From an uncultured Lachnospiraceae bacterium (GTDB taxonomy: Bacteria; Bacillota; Clostridia; Lachnospirales; Lachnospiraceae): a DNA stretch of 64,000 bases. Positions within the stretch are counted from its first letter, which is position 1. The number at the start of each line of letters is the position of its first letter. Shown one piece after another: positions 53,044-61,815 of this stretch. The notes under the pieces were generated by a model. That model made no database searches, was not told the origin of the DNA, and was given only the letters and a program-made list of their open reading frames with translations. Position numbers and translations under genes: made by a program. Location: NCBI GenBank assembly GCA_902781455.1, contig CACZJF010000001.1, positions 124,001 through 188,000 of the forward strand, read 5' to 3'.

Positions 53044-54222
53044 TCATCTGGAAACCTGCGTTTCTATCTGACCCTGTCCGGTATCTGGCGATTCACAGCC
53101 TCCGGTATATACACGCGGCACCCTTGCATTGATGTCACAGGTAAGTTCATACGGGAATCTTCCGCTGATCTCGCCCACCTCTTCCGGCGTGATCTCTTCG
53201 TTACGATCTCTTCCCAGAAGAATCACCTGGTCAAATTCCTGCGCATCGATGTCAGTCACATCCACCATGAACTGGTCCATGCAGACCCTTCCGACAATCG
53301 GGGCGCTTCTGCCCCGGATCAGGACACGGCCCCGGTTGGACAGAAGCCTCGGATAACCGTCCCCGTAGCCGGCAGGAATGGTTGCGATCCTGCTGGGCCT
53401 CCTGGTGACAAAAGTTCCGCCATAGCTGATGGAACAGCCGGCAGGGACTTCCTGAATATATGCGATATGACTGATCAGCGTCATGACACGCTCCAGCTTC
53501 AGCGCGTCCCGGTCAACCTCCTGGGACGGATAGATGCCGTAGATGGTGATGCCGGCACGGACCGCGTCGAGCTGATAGTGCGTCAGCTCCATCGTCCCGG
53601 CGCTGTTGCACACATGGCGCATGCCCGGATCGACTCCCATCTGCCTGATCATATGCTCAAACTTGCAGAACCGGTCAAACTGGTACCCGGAAAATGTCTT
53701 GTCTTCCTCGTCTGCTTTCGCGAAATGGGTAAATGTCCCTTCGATCGTCAGACAGTCCAGCGCGGCGCATCTGGCTGCTTCTTCAGCCCCATCCCGGGTG
53801 ACGGGAAATCCGATTCTCGTCATGCCGGTATCTACCGCAAGATGAACCGGAACCTTCTTTCCGGCCTTTCTTGCCGTTTCGTTCAGCTCTGCAGCCATGG
53901 AATATTTGAAAACAGCAGGCCGTATATCATGGTGGACGATGGTTTCATAGTCCTCCGGGAAAACAAGGCTGAGGATCAGGATCGGCTTCCGGATACCGGC
54001 CTGACGAAGCTGCATCGCTTCCTCCACCGTTGCGACCGCAAAGCCCCACAGATAGTCATACCCTTCCGTCAGCTGTGCAATTCTGACAGCCCCGTGTCCG
54101 TACGCGTTGGTTTTAATCACCGCGATCATACGCGTTTCTTCTTTTATCTTTGAGCGCATATTGCGGAAATTTGCTTCAACCGCGTCGAGATCGATTCTTG
54201 CGCAGATTCTGCTTTGTCCCAT
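53044..54222 (-). CDS. alr: Alanine racemase
   Basis: 392 residues. The PLP lysine is Lys37 in 'AVIKTNAYGHGA'. The second catalytic Tyr lies in 'GCSISYGGTF' (about 265), and 'GRVCMDQFMVDVTD' is the family C-terminal signature. It makes D-alanine for peptidoglycan. It is 13 bases after rex, so both probably share the rex promoter. The last 25 residues, after 'RVPRVY', are polar and extra. Confidence 0.96.
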   Translation of the reverse strand: MGQSRICARIDLDAVEANFRNMRSKIKEETRMIAVIKTNAYGHGAVRIAQLTEGYDYLWGFAVATVEEAMQLRQAGIRKPILILSLVFPEDYETIVHHDIRPAVFKYSMAAELNETARKAGKKVPVHLAVDTGMTRIGFPVTRDGAEEAARCAALDCLTIEGTFTHFAKADEEDKTFSGYQFDRFCKFEHMIRQMGVDPGMRHVCNSAGTMELTHYQLDAVRAGITIYGIYPSQEVDRDALKLERVMTLISHIAYIQEVPAGCSISYGGTFVTRRPSRIATIPAGYGDGYPRLLSNRGRVLIRGRSAPIVGRVCMDQFMVDVTDIDAQEFDQVILLGRDRNEEITPEEVGEISGRFPYELTCDINARVPRVYTGGCESPDTGQGQIETQVSR

Positions 54223-54235
54223 ATCCGGTTCCTCT

Positions 54236-54862
54236 TCAGTGATTGATCTTATAAGACAGCTGCATCAGGCTCTCCGACAGGTAGACACTCTGGACTGTCA
54301 TATGATCCGGCACCTGCAGATCCGTACGCGCAAAGTTCCAGATCCCCTTTACACCACCCTTGTCCAGGATCGGGACAAGCTGCTTGGCCGCGTCCGACGG
54401 AACCGCGATGACGGCAATGTCCGTCTTGTGGTCCTTCAGATAACCGGCAAGGCTGTCAAGCGGATAAACCTTGATGCTGTCGTCAAAATCGTCCAGATGC
54501 TTCCGGGGATCTCTGTCAAAAAAGGCTTCCACGTTGAAGCCGCGCTTCTGAAATCCGACATAGCTACCCACCGCCCGGGCCAGTCTTCCCGCGCCGATGA
54601 CAATCAGATGATATTCCCGGTCCAGACCGAGGATCTTCCCGATCTCATCATAGAGATGCGCGACATTATAGCCGTAGCCCTGCTGTCCGAATCCGCCGAA
54701 CAGGTTCAGGTCCTGACGAATCTGCGATGCCGTGACATTCATCTGTCTGCTCAGACCGGCAGATGATATCCGCACCACACCCTTGTCCATCAGCATGCCA
54801 AGATAGCGATGGTATCGGGGAAGACGGTTGATGACAGCTTTTGAGATCCCTTTGTTGTACAT
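54236..54862 (-). CDS. rex: Redox-sensing transcriptional repressor Rex
   Basis: 208 residues. The N-terminal winged helix ('ISKAVINRLPRYHRYLGML', 'RISSAGLSRQMNVTASQIRQDL') binds DNA. The C-terminal Rossmann domain ('VIGAGRLARAVGSY', 'IAVIAVPSDAAKQLV') senses NADH/NAD+. Rex represses fermentation and redox genes when NADH is low. It is divergent from the ABC-F gene and has an excellent promoter. A full Rex operator is not evident in that promoter. Confidence 0.96.
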   Translation of the reverse strand: MYNKGISKAVINRLPRYHRYLGMLMDKGVVRISSAGLSRQMNVTASQIRQDLNLFGGFGQQGYGYNVAHLYDEIGKILGLDREYHLIVIGAGRLARAVGSYVGFQKRGFNVEAFFDRDPRKHLDDFDDSIKVYPLDSLAGYLKDHKTDIAVIAVPSDAAKQLVPILDKGGVKGIWNFARTDLQVPDHMTVQSVYLSESLMQLSYKINH

Positions 54863-54907
54863 ATCGGAGATACTCCTTCATAAATCTTACATTGATGAAA
54901 CATGGTT

Positions 54908-54936
54908 ATTCTACTTTTTAACAATGTACTTGTCAA
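54908..54936 (-). promoter_or_regulatory. rex-alr promoter
   Basis: On the minus strand a perfect -35 TTGACA (54931-54936), 17-base spacer and -10 TAGAAT (54908-54913). The spacer contains TTGTTAA, half of a clostridial Rex site. Confidence 0.82.
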
Positions 54937-54981
54937 TGTATTGTGTTCTTCCTTTCTCTCAGACACAATATTCGGGAAGGC

Positions 54982-55011
54982 TTGATTTTTGCAATGGCAT
55001 TCAAGTATTAT
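54982..55011 (+). promoter_or_regulatory. Candidate promoter of the ABC-F gene
   Basis: Plus-strand -35 TTGATT (54982-54987), 18-base spacer and -10 TATTAT (55006-55011). A weaker upstream alternative, TTGTGT (54941-54946) with CACAAT (54964-54969) at 17 bases, would give a leader that includes the small reading frame at 54994. Confidence 0.5.
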
Positions 55012-55107
55012 GGGGAAAGGGTCAAAACCCTGATACCGGGAGGTGTGGCTGCCGCGATGAAGCGGACCGTTCCCGGCATCATAGTCCAGCCAAGGGAGGC
55101 AGTATGA
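54994..55107 (+). CDS. Possible 37-codon leader peptide upstream of the ABC-F gene
   Basis: An ATG at 54994 opens a 37-codon frame whose TGA overlaps the ABC-F ATG as ATGA. This is the geometry of translational coupling, and ABC-F resistance genes are often controlled by leader peptides. The ribosome site is poor and one candidate promoter lies inside the frame, so it may be chance. The leader RNA can also form a stem around CCGGGA (near 55038) and TCCCGG (near 55072). Confidence 0.28.
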   Translation: MAFKYYGERVKTLIPGGVAAAMKRTVPGIIVQPREAV

Positions 55108-57068
55108 TTCTCGCCTGTCATAACATATGCAAATCCTTCGGAACCGATGTCATCCTGAAGAATGCATCCTTTCATATCCAGGAACATGAGAAAACAGCGC
55201 TTGTCGGGATCAATGGGGCCGGCAAGACGACGCTTCTTCGGATCATCATGGGACTGGAAAAGTCAGATGAGGGAGAGGTGACATTTGCCAGGGGCACTTC
55301 CGTCGGATATCTCGCTCAGATGAATATGCTCTCCTCAGGCAGGAGCATCTATGACGAAGTCTGCGAAGTGATGCGCCCGGTGATTGACATGGAACAAAGC
55401 CTTCGGTCCATGGAAGAAGAAATGGATCACGCCGAAGGCACGAAGCTGAATGAGCTGATGGAGCGCTATCACCAGACACAGACACATTTCGAACAGATGG
55501 GAGGCTATGCCTGGAAGAGTGAGATCAGCGGTATTTTGCGCGGTCTCGGGTTTACCGATGATGAATTTGGCAAACCGGTCGACACACTGTCCGGCGGACA
55601 GAAGACGCGGGTTGCGCTCGGAAAGCTGCTGCTCTCCGCTCCTGACCTCATGCTGCTGGACGAGCCGACGAACCATCTTGACATGAATTCCGTCGAATGG
55701 CTGGAGAACTATCTTCTGAATTACAGGGGCGCAGTTCTCGTTGTCGCGCATGACCGCTATTTCCTGAACAAGGTCGTGACAAAAGTCGTGGAGATCGATC
55801 AGGGACACGTCAGCACATTTTCCGGGGATTACACGGCATATTCAGAGAAGAAAAAAAAGCTCCGCCAGTCACAGCTGCATGCATGGCAGAACCAGCAGGA
55901 GCAGATTCGGCATCAGGAAGAGGTCATCGCGAAGCTGAAGAGCTTCAACCGTGAGAAGTCCATACGGCGTGCGGAAAGCCGTGAGAAAATGCTGGACAAG
56001 ATCGAACGTCTGGAGAAGCCCTCCGAGGAAATCTCCGACATGCATCTGACCCTTGACGCAAGAATCGAATCCGGAAAGGATGTCCTCTCCGCTTCCGGCC
56101 TGTCCAAATCCTTTGAGTTTCCGCTGTTTGAAAACCTGGATCTGGAAATCCGGCGCGGGGAGAAGGTTGCGCTGATCGGGAACAACGGGACTGGAAAGTC
56201 CACTCTTCTGAAGATACTCATCGGTCAGATGCAGCCGGACCGGGGATCCGTGACACTCGGGACGAATGTCAACATCGGTTATTACGATCAGGAACACCAG
56301 ATTCTTCATCCGGACAAAACACTGTTTGAAGAGCTTCAGGACACCTATCCGGAGCTGAACAATACCCAGATCCGCAACACGCTCGCTTCCTTTCTGTTCA
56401 CCGGGGATGATGTCTTCAAGCTTGTATCGGAGCTGTCCGGCGGAGAACGCGGCAGACTGTCTCTGGCGAAGCTGATGCTTTCAAAGTCGAATTTTCTGAT
56501 TCTCGATGAGCCTACCAATCATCTGGATATCATGTCCAGGGAGATCCTTGAGGATGCGGTTTCCCTTTACACCGGAACGGTTTTGTGCGTATCGCATGAC
56601 CGCTGGTTCATCAACCGCATCGCGACCCGCATCCTGGATCTGACCGGGCAGACGCTGATCGAGTATCTTGGCAACTATGATTATTATCTGGAAAAGCATG
56701 AAGATCTGACCCGCAGATTTGTTTCAGCCGATACGCATTCTTCCGGCGGTGTCATCTCCTCTTCCAATGTCTCCCACCTTGCCATGTCCTCGGCCTCTTT
56801 GGCCGGCACGGACTCGGAAGGAAAGGCGGACTGGAAAAAGCAGAAGCAGGAGCTTGCGCTTGCCAGAAAAAAGCAGGCAAGGCTGAACGAAACCGAAGAG
56901 AAAATCGCTTCTAAGGAAGAAAGAAGCAGGCAGATCGACGATCTTCTGTCACAGGAAGAGATCTTCACCAATCTTCAGCAGGTGACAGCACTTGGAAAAG
57001 AAAAGGAGCAGATTGATCAGGAGCTTGAAACACTCTATGATGAATGGGCAGAACTTGCGCAGGAGTAA
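55104..57068 (+). CDS. ABC-F family ATPase
   Basis: 654 residues, two ATP-binding domains and no membrane segment. Walker A loops are 'GINGAGKTT' (about 35-43) and 'GNNGTGKST' (about 360). The signatures are 'LSGGQKTRVALGKLLL' and 'LSGGERGRLSLAKLML', with 'DEPTNHLD' in both halves. A linker helix pair lies between (about 240-300), and a C-terminal coiled coil (about 570-654) resembles the Uup/YdiF branch. ABC-F proteins act on the ribosome as translation factors or antibiotic-protection proteins; which role applies cannot be told from sequence. Start at 55104 chosen for AAGGGAGG upstream; the longer frame from 54828 overlaps rex and is not credible. Confidence 0.92.
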   Translation: MILACHNICKSFGTDVILKNASFHIQEHEKTALVGINGAGKTTLLRIIMGLEKSDEGEVTFARGTSVGYLAQMNMLSSGRSIYDEVCEVMRPVIDMEQSLRSMEEEMDHAEGTKLNELMERYHQTQTHFEQMGGYAWKSEISGILRGLGFTDDEFGKPVDTLSGGQKTRVALGKLLLSAPDLMLLDEPTNHLDMNSVEWLENYLLNYRGAVLVVAHDRYFLNKVVTKVVEIDQGHVSTFSGDYTAYSEKKKKLRQSQLHAWQNQQEQIRHQEEVIAKLKSFNREKSIRRAESREKMLDKIERLEKPSEEISDMHLTLDARIESGKDVLSASGLSKSFEFPLFENLDLEIRRGEKVALIGNNGTGKSTLLKILIGQMQPDRGSVTLGTNVNIGYYDQEHQILHPDKTLFEELQDTYPELNNTQIRNTLASFLFTGDDVFKLVSELSGGERGRLSLAKLMLSKSNFLILDEPTNHLDIMSREILEDAVSLYTGTVLCVSHDRWFINRIATRILDLTGQTLIEYLGNYDYYLEKHEDLTRRFVSADTHSSGGVISSSNVSHLAMSSASLAGTDSEGKADWKKQKQELALARKKQARLNETEEKIASKEERSRQIDDLLSQEEIFTNLQQVTALGKEKEQIDQELETLYDEWAELAQE

Positions 57069-57151
57069 CGAAAGAACGCGCTGCAACTGCCGCTGGTCTG
57101 CGTGAAATCAATCACTGACGGCACATACTTGGATACAGAAGGAGAAAAAAG

Positions 57152-58012
57152 ATGACGGAATACAGACCGGTCAAGTCCGGAAAGGTAAGAGAAATCTATG
57201 ATATCGGAGACAGTCTGATCATGGTCGCGACAGACCGGATCTCTGCCTTTGACCACATTCTGAAGAACCGGATCACAGGAAAGGGAAAGATTCTCACGCA
57301 GATGTCCGCGTTCTGGTTTGACTATACGAAAGACGTCATTCCGAATCACATGCTTTCCATCGATCCGGAAGATATGCCTCCCTTCTTCCGCCAGGAAGCC
57401 TTCCGGGGCAATTCCATGAAGGTCAGAAAGCTGACCATGCTGCCCCTGGAGTGTATCGTCCGCGGTTACATTTCAGGAAGCGGCTGGGCTTCTTATCAGA
57501 AGACCGGAAGCGTATGCGGCATCACGCTGGAAAAGGGACTGCAGGAATCACAGAAGCTTTCCGCGCCGATCTATACACCTTCCACAAAGGCAGATCTGGG
57601 CGATCACGATGAGAATATCTCTTATGAAAGGTCTGTCGAAGTTCTTGAAAAGGCATTTCCGGGACACGGAGAAGCATATGCTGCCACCCTGAAGGAAAAG
57701 ACGCTTGCTCTCTATTCCAAGTGCGCGGATTATGCGCTTTCCAGAGGGATCATCATAGCAGATACCAAGTTTGAATTCGGCCTGGACGAGAACGGTGTCA
57801 TCACACTTGCGGACGAGATGCTGACTCCCGATTCCTCCAGGTTCTGGCCGCTGGAAGGCTACAGGGAAGGAACATCCCAGCCCTCCTATGACAAGCAGTA
57901 TGTCAGGGACTGGCTCAAAAAAAACCCCGGCAGCGATTATCTGCTGCCGGATGATGTGATTGCAAAAACGATTGAAAGATACGAAGAGGCGTATACGCTG
58001 CTGACCCGCTGA
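57152..58012 (+). CDS. purC: Phosphoribosylaminoimidazole-succinocarboxamide synthase PurC
   Basis: 286 residues. It joins CAIR and aspartate using ATP in purine synthesis. SAICAR synthase motifs are 'VKSGKVREIYDIGD', 'ATDRISAFDHIL', 'LPLECIVRGYISGSGW' and 'LADEMLTPDSSRFW'. It is of the longer type (about 290, as in yeast) rather than the 235-residue type usual in Firmicutes pur operons. No other pur gene is nearby. Ribosome site GAAGGAG is strong. The 3' part contains a GC-rich hairpin that acts as a candidate terminator for the opposite strand. Confidence 0.95.
   Translation: MTEYRPVKSGKVREIYDIGDSLIMVATDRISAFDHILKNRITGKGKILTQMSAFWFDYTKDVIPNHMLSIDPEDMPPFFRQEAFRGNSMKVRKLTMLPLECIVRGYISGSGWASYQKTGSVCGITLEKGLQESQKLSAPIYTPSTKADLGDHDENISYERSVEVLEKAFPGHGEAYAATLKEKTLALYSKCADYALSRGIIIADTKFEFGLDENGVITLADEMLTPDSSRFWPLEGYREGTSQPSYDKQYVRDWLKKNPGSDYLLPDDVIAKTIERYEEAYTLLTR
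57917..57950 (-). terminator. Minus-strand intrinsic terminator inside the purC coding sequence
   Basis: Perfect 8-bp stem CCGGCAGC (57927-57934) / GCTGCCGG (57943-57950) with an 8-base loop. On the minus strand it is followed by GGGG and then eight T (57924-57917). The convergent phosphoesterase gene stops at 58028, about 80 bases before it, so this is its natural terminator. Confidence 0.75.
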
Positions 58013-58027
58013 CGTTCCTGAATCAGG

Positions 58028-58618
58028 TCAGAAATCCAGCAGATAGCGTTCATACGCGTTGATGATGGTTGTATCTTTGTGCTGAAGCGTTCTAGGCAGA
58101 TTGTAATTATAATTCATGTGTACATGGCCATGCACCATGTAGCGGGGATGATACTTTTCAATGAGGGTGTCAAATACCGCGAACCCGCGGTGCGGCAGAT
58201 CTTCCTGGTCGCCGATGCCGCGGACCGGAGCATGGGTCAGCAGGATATCAAAGCCATGGCTTCGCATCAGAGACAGCTTCGCCCTGCGGACACGGGAGGA
58301 CATCTGCCGCTCCGTATACTGGTAGGGTCCTTCATTGTAAGCCATGGATCCGCCGAGCCCGAAGATCCGGATGCCTTCAAACTGATAGACCTTTCCGTCA
58401 ATATCGATGCAGCCGTCCGGATTCTGTCTGTCATAGACGCCGTCATGATTCCCGTGCACATACAGAAGCGGGCAGTTTGAAAACGTGACGAGGAAGGAGA
58501 GATACTGAGGCGGAAGATCGCCTGCCGATAAGATCAGGTCGATCCCCTTCAGCCGCTCTCCGTCATAATAATCCCAAAGTGCCTTGCATGGCTCATCAGC
58601 GATCAGAAGAATCCTCAT
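58028..58618 (-). CDS. Metallophosphoesterase-family protein
   Basis: 196 residues of the calcineurin-like fold. Metal-binding motifs 'SAGDLPPQYL', 'YVHGNHDGVYD', 'LLTHAPVRGIGD' and 'VHGHVHMNYN' are intact. The first motif, usually D-x-H, reads 'IADEPCKALWDYY', keeping Asp but lacking the His. This Glu/Ser variant is seen in a clostridial subgroup. The substrate is unknown; phosphodiesters are likely. It follows the ParB-like/PnrA-like fusion gene by 13 bases. Confidence 0.87.
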   Translation of the reverse strand: MRILLIADEPCKALWDYYDGERLKGIDLILSAGDLPPQYLSFLVTFSNCPLLYVHGNHDGVYDRQNPDGCIDIDGKVYQFEGIRIFGLGGSMAYNEGPYQYTERQMSSRVRRAKLSLMRSHGFDILLTHAPVRGIGDQEDLPHRGFAVFDTLIEKYHPRYMVHGHVHMNYNYNLPRTLQHKDTTIINAYERYLLDF

Positions 58619-58631
58619 GTCAACTGCCCTG

Positions 58632-60572
58632 TCATTCTACAGTGGTCATCGCAGGCGTGATATGCCCCTGCAGTTCCACCTTTTCCCGCGCGTCATCTGT
58701 CAGCTCCCAGCTTTCGGGAATGGAACCGATGACGCCTTCTGCAAGATAGTCCATACGGATGATCTCTTCCGGTGTCAGGGACTGATCCTTCTTTCCGGCT
58801 ACAGAACCGTCCTGTTTGTGGAATTCTCCCCAGAACGGATTGAAATAATCAGCGTACATCTGTCCCTTCACGATATTCGTAAGCGTTTCAATTCCATGCG
58901 GAAGCTCATCAGACATGATCAGATCTATGATTCCGCTGGATATGCCCCACCAGTAGTTGATGGCGGGCTTTTCCTTCGTATCACGGTCACTGTCCCAGTT
59001 CCCCTGCAGGAAATCCCGAATGATACGCTCATAGAACCTGCCCCAGTTCCAGATCGGGGTCGCAAGCCGCAGCATCATGCCGTTGCCGGCCAGATACAGA
59101 CCGTACGCTCTCTCCTTTGACGCCGGCGTGATCATGTCGGAGTCGGAGACCACACTGATCTTCTCCCGGTCAAGAAGCTCCTGCAGAGATTCCGTATCCG
59201 TCTGGCTCATCCAGTGCAGGTATACCTTCGCGTGCGGATTCGTCATCTGTGCGCCCAGTGTGAACGCATTGATATCGGCAATGCTGCCGTAATTCGGCAG
59301 AGGTGCCTGGTAGGCGATCTTCCCGTTCGGCGTCATGGCACCGGCAATCATGCCGCACAGAAACTTCGCTTCATACAGTCTTCCGAAATAAGTGCGCAGG
59401 GTCCGGTAGGGCTGTCCGACCGAACAGTTCAGGATCTTTACTTCCGGATGTTCGATGGAAGCCTTCAGGCTGGCAGCCAGAAAACGGGTGCTGGTCGTGA
59501 AGATCATATGGCAGCCGGACTGGATCACGGAATCGATCAGTCCGGAGATATCAGAGCTGGTTTCTTTCAGGAAGTAAGCTTCCGTGTGGATCTGATCCCC
59601 GAATACCTGCTCCAGCTGCATACGTCCAAGCTCATGCGAATAGGACCAGCTGGATACCTCCGCAGGACGATCATGGATAAACGCAACTTTCAGCTGCTTT
59701 ACTTTATGCAGACCAAAGAATCTGGTAAAGATGCTCCCGCCGCTTTCCGCGGAAGGTTTAAAGATAACGGCCTCATTGGTCTTCTCGGCTCCTGCCCCGG
59801 CGGGAAGATCATCCCAGATCTTCTCGATATCCGCCTTCATCTGCGCCGTACTCTTTCCCAGCACCTCCTGCCAGGGATAGAGGGACAGATAGAATAAAAG
59901 TGCGTCACCCGGCGTGATGGACAGGCTCTGTCCGCCCTTTGCGGTGAAAATCTCCGTGAAGCGGTTGTACAGAGAACGGAAATCCATCTTTTCATCGTCG
60001 GTCCATTTCTCTCCGCTCTTCTTCCCGACCGCGTCAAGCAGCTGCCGGTAGCCGCCCTTTTTCGTCAGCTGCAGGTAATTGATCTGCGAGTCCTTATAAA
60101 AATCCATGAACTCGTAATAGACCTGGTTCTCGATTGTCTCACCCGGGTACGGGACAAGCCTTGTCACGGATCCCTCTATGGAATCCGCATGGAAATACTT
60201 CAGAACGCTGACACGCTTGTTGCCCTCCAGAACATAGAACCGGTTCATGTATTCGTATGCGATGATCGGATCTCCGACCCCCTGATCCAGATGATACCGG
60301 ACTACGCCCTGCCACTTCCGGGCAAATTCACTGTTTTCCGGCATCAGCGGCATGAAGTTGGAAGCGAAGGCAGCCTGTCTGCCGGCAGTCTTGGTGCCGA
60401 CAACCTGATCAAGCGGGATGCTGACAAGGCCCAGAGGCTCCTCCGTACGGATGCTCTGATGATCGACAATTTCATCCAGAGCGGGAAGATAAGGGTATTC
60501 ACCTTTTGAAAGTGCCTTGCGGTAAGCTGTCTTTCCAAGTTTTTGAGCCTTCAAATAATCTTCAGCCACCAT
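58632..60572 (-). CDS. ParB-like domain fused to a PnrA/BMP-type periplasmic-binding fold, no signal peptide
   Basis: 646 residues. The N-terminal part (about 40-135) contains a ParB/sulfiredoxin-like segment: '[19 protein letters not shown]', then '[22 protein letters not shown]'. A helical middle (about 135-280) follows. The C-terminal part (about 290-610) resembles the BMP/PnrA family of nucleoside- or lipoprotein-type binding proteins ('[21 protein letters not shown]', '[20 protein letters not shown]', '[24 protein letters not shown]'). There is no signal sequence or lipobox, so it should be cytoplasmic, odd for a binding protein. It overlaps icd by 11 bases. It could be a nucleoside-sensing regulator (inference). 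Confidence 0.78.
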   Translation of the reverse strand: MVAEDYLKAQKLGKTAYRKALSKGEYPYLPALDEIVDHQSIRTEEPLGLVSIPLDQVVGTKTAGRQAAFASNFMPLMPENSEFARKWQGVVRYHLDQGVGDPIIAYEYMNRFYVLEGNKRVSVLKYFHADSIEGSVTRLVPYPGETIENQVYYEFMDFYKDSQINYLQLTKKGGYRQLLDAVGKKSGEKWTDDEKMDFRSLYNRFTEIFTAKGGQSLSITPGDALLFYLSLYPWQEVLGKSTAQMKADIEKIWDDLPAGAGAEKTNEAVIFKPSAESGGSIFTRFFGLHKVKQLKVAFIHDRPAEVSSWSYSHELGRMQLEQVFGDQIHTEAYFLKETSSDISGLIDSVIQSGCHMIFTTSTRFLAASLKASIEHPEVKILNCSVGQPYRTLRTYFGRLYEAKFLCGMIAGAMTPNGKIAYQAPLPNYGSIADINAFTLGAQMTNPHAKVYLHWMSQTDTESLQELLDREKISVVSDSDMITPASKERAYGLYLAGNGMMLRLATPIWNWGRFYERIIRDFLQGNWDSDRDTKEKPAINYWWGISSGIIDLIMSDELPHGIETLTNIVKGQMYADYFNPFWGEFHKQDGSVAGKKDQSLTPEEIIRMDYLAEGVIGSIPESWELTDDAREKVELQGHITPAMTTVE

Positions 60573-61779
60573 TCAGTTCTTCCTCCAGGCGCCTGCGCAC
60601 CGCGCTGATGAATTCCTGACTGCTTAATTTCTTTACATGGGAAAGGGAAGTGATAAGCGCCAGATCGCCGGTCATCTCCCCCTCTTCAATCGTACGAAGA
60701 ACGGAATGTTCCAGCGCATCGGCAAAATGCTCCAGATCCTTCAGCGAATCGAGCTGTGCCCTCTTTCTCAGAGCGCCCGTCCAGGCAAAGATTGTCGCGA
60801 CCGAATTCGTGGAGGTTTCTTCCCCTTTCAGGTAACGGTAATAATGCCTCTGCACGGTTCCGTGGGCAGCTTCATACTCATACTTGCCATCCGGATTGAC
60901 CAGAACACTGGTCATCATGGCCAGAGAGCCAAATGCGGACGAGAGCATGTCGCTCATGACATCTCCGTCATAATTCTTGCATGCCCAGATGAAGCCGCCT
61001 TCACTCTTCATGACTCTTGCGACAGCGTCATCAATCAGGGTATAGAAGTATTGGATGCCGGCATCCTCAAACAGACTGCGGTATTCTTCCGCGTAGATTC
61101 TGTCGAAGATCTCTCTGAATCTGGCATCATATTTCTTGGAAATCGTATCCTTTGTGGCAAACCACAGATCCTGCCCGGCATCAAAGGCGTAAGCGAAACA
61201 GCTGCGGGCAAAGCTTTCAATGGAATGGTCCATATTGTGCCAGCCCTGCAGAACGCCGGGACCGTCAAACTCATGGATCAGCTCCCGGATCTGCGTTCCG
61301 TCTTCCGCGGTAAATACAAGTTCCGCCTTTCCCTTTCCTGGTACAACGATCTCAGCGTTTCTGTAGACATCCCCGTACGCGTGACGGGCGATGGTAATCG
61401 GTTTCTTCCAGGTACGTACATTGGGCTCAATGCCTCGCACGATGATCGGACAGCGGAAAACCGTGCCATCCATGATCGCCCGGATCGTTCCGTTCGGGCT
61501 CTTCCACATCTGCTTCAGACCGTATTCTTTCACCCGGTCCGCGTTCGGCGTAATCGTGGCGCACTTGACGGCAACACCGAGACGCAGTGCCGCCTGCGCT
61601 GCTTCTATGGTAATCCGGTCATCTGTTTCGTCTCTTTTTTTCAGACCGAGGTCATAATACTCTGTCTTCAGATCCACGTACGGAAGAATCAATTCTTCCT
61701 TGATCATCTTCCAGAGAATCCGTGTCATCTCATCGCCGTCCATCTCGACGAGCGGGGTTGTCATAGGAATCTTGCTCAA
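60562..61779 (-). CDS. icd: NADP-dependent isocitrate dehydrogenase (eukaryote-like type)
   Basis: 405 residues, close to the mitochondrial/cytosolic IDH family in length and motifs: '[16 protein letters not shown]', '[27 protein letters not shown]' (substrate-binding Ser/Asn) and '[17 protein letters not shown]' (metal-binding Asp). It oxidises isocitrate to 2-oxoglutarate and yields NADPH for glutamate synthesis. No other TCA gene is nearby. Confidence 0.95.
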   Translation of the reverse strand: MSKIPMTTPLVEMDGDEMTRILWKMIKEELILPYVDLKTEYYDLGLKKRDETDDRITIEAAQAALRLGVAVKCATITPNADRVKEYGLKQMWKSPNGTIRAIMDGTVFRCPIIVRGIEPNVRTWKKPITIARHAYGDVYRNAEIVVPGKGKAELVFTAEDGTQIRELIHEFDGPGVLQGWHNMDHSIESFARSCFAYAFDAGQDLWFATKDTISKKYDARFREIFDRIYAEEYRSLFEDAGIQYFYTLIDDAVARVMKSEGGFIWACKNYDGDVMSDMLSSAFGSLAMMTSVLVNPDGKYEYEAAHGTVQRHYYRYLKGEETSTNSVATIFAWTGALRKRAQLDSLKDLEHFADALEHSVLRTIEEGEMTGDLALITSLSHVKKLSSQEFISAVRRRLEEELNGG

Positions 61780-61815
61780 ATCAAATCTCCTCTGTAAAAG
61801 ACTGCAGCTGTCTGA

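Noticed and set aside
54908-54936. Full Rex operator in the rex promoter
   Set aside because: Only one half (TTGTTAA) is present; the second half does not match, so autoregulation is not claimed.
54828-55103. Longer N-terminus for the ABC-F gene
   Set aside because: The extra 92 codons overlap rex and its promoter; the ATG at 55104 has a strong ribosome site and matches the normal start of the family.
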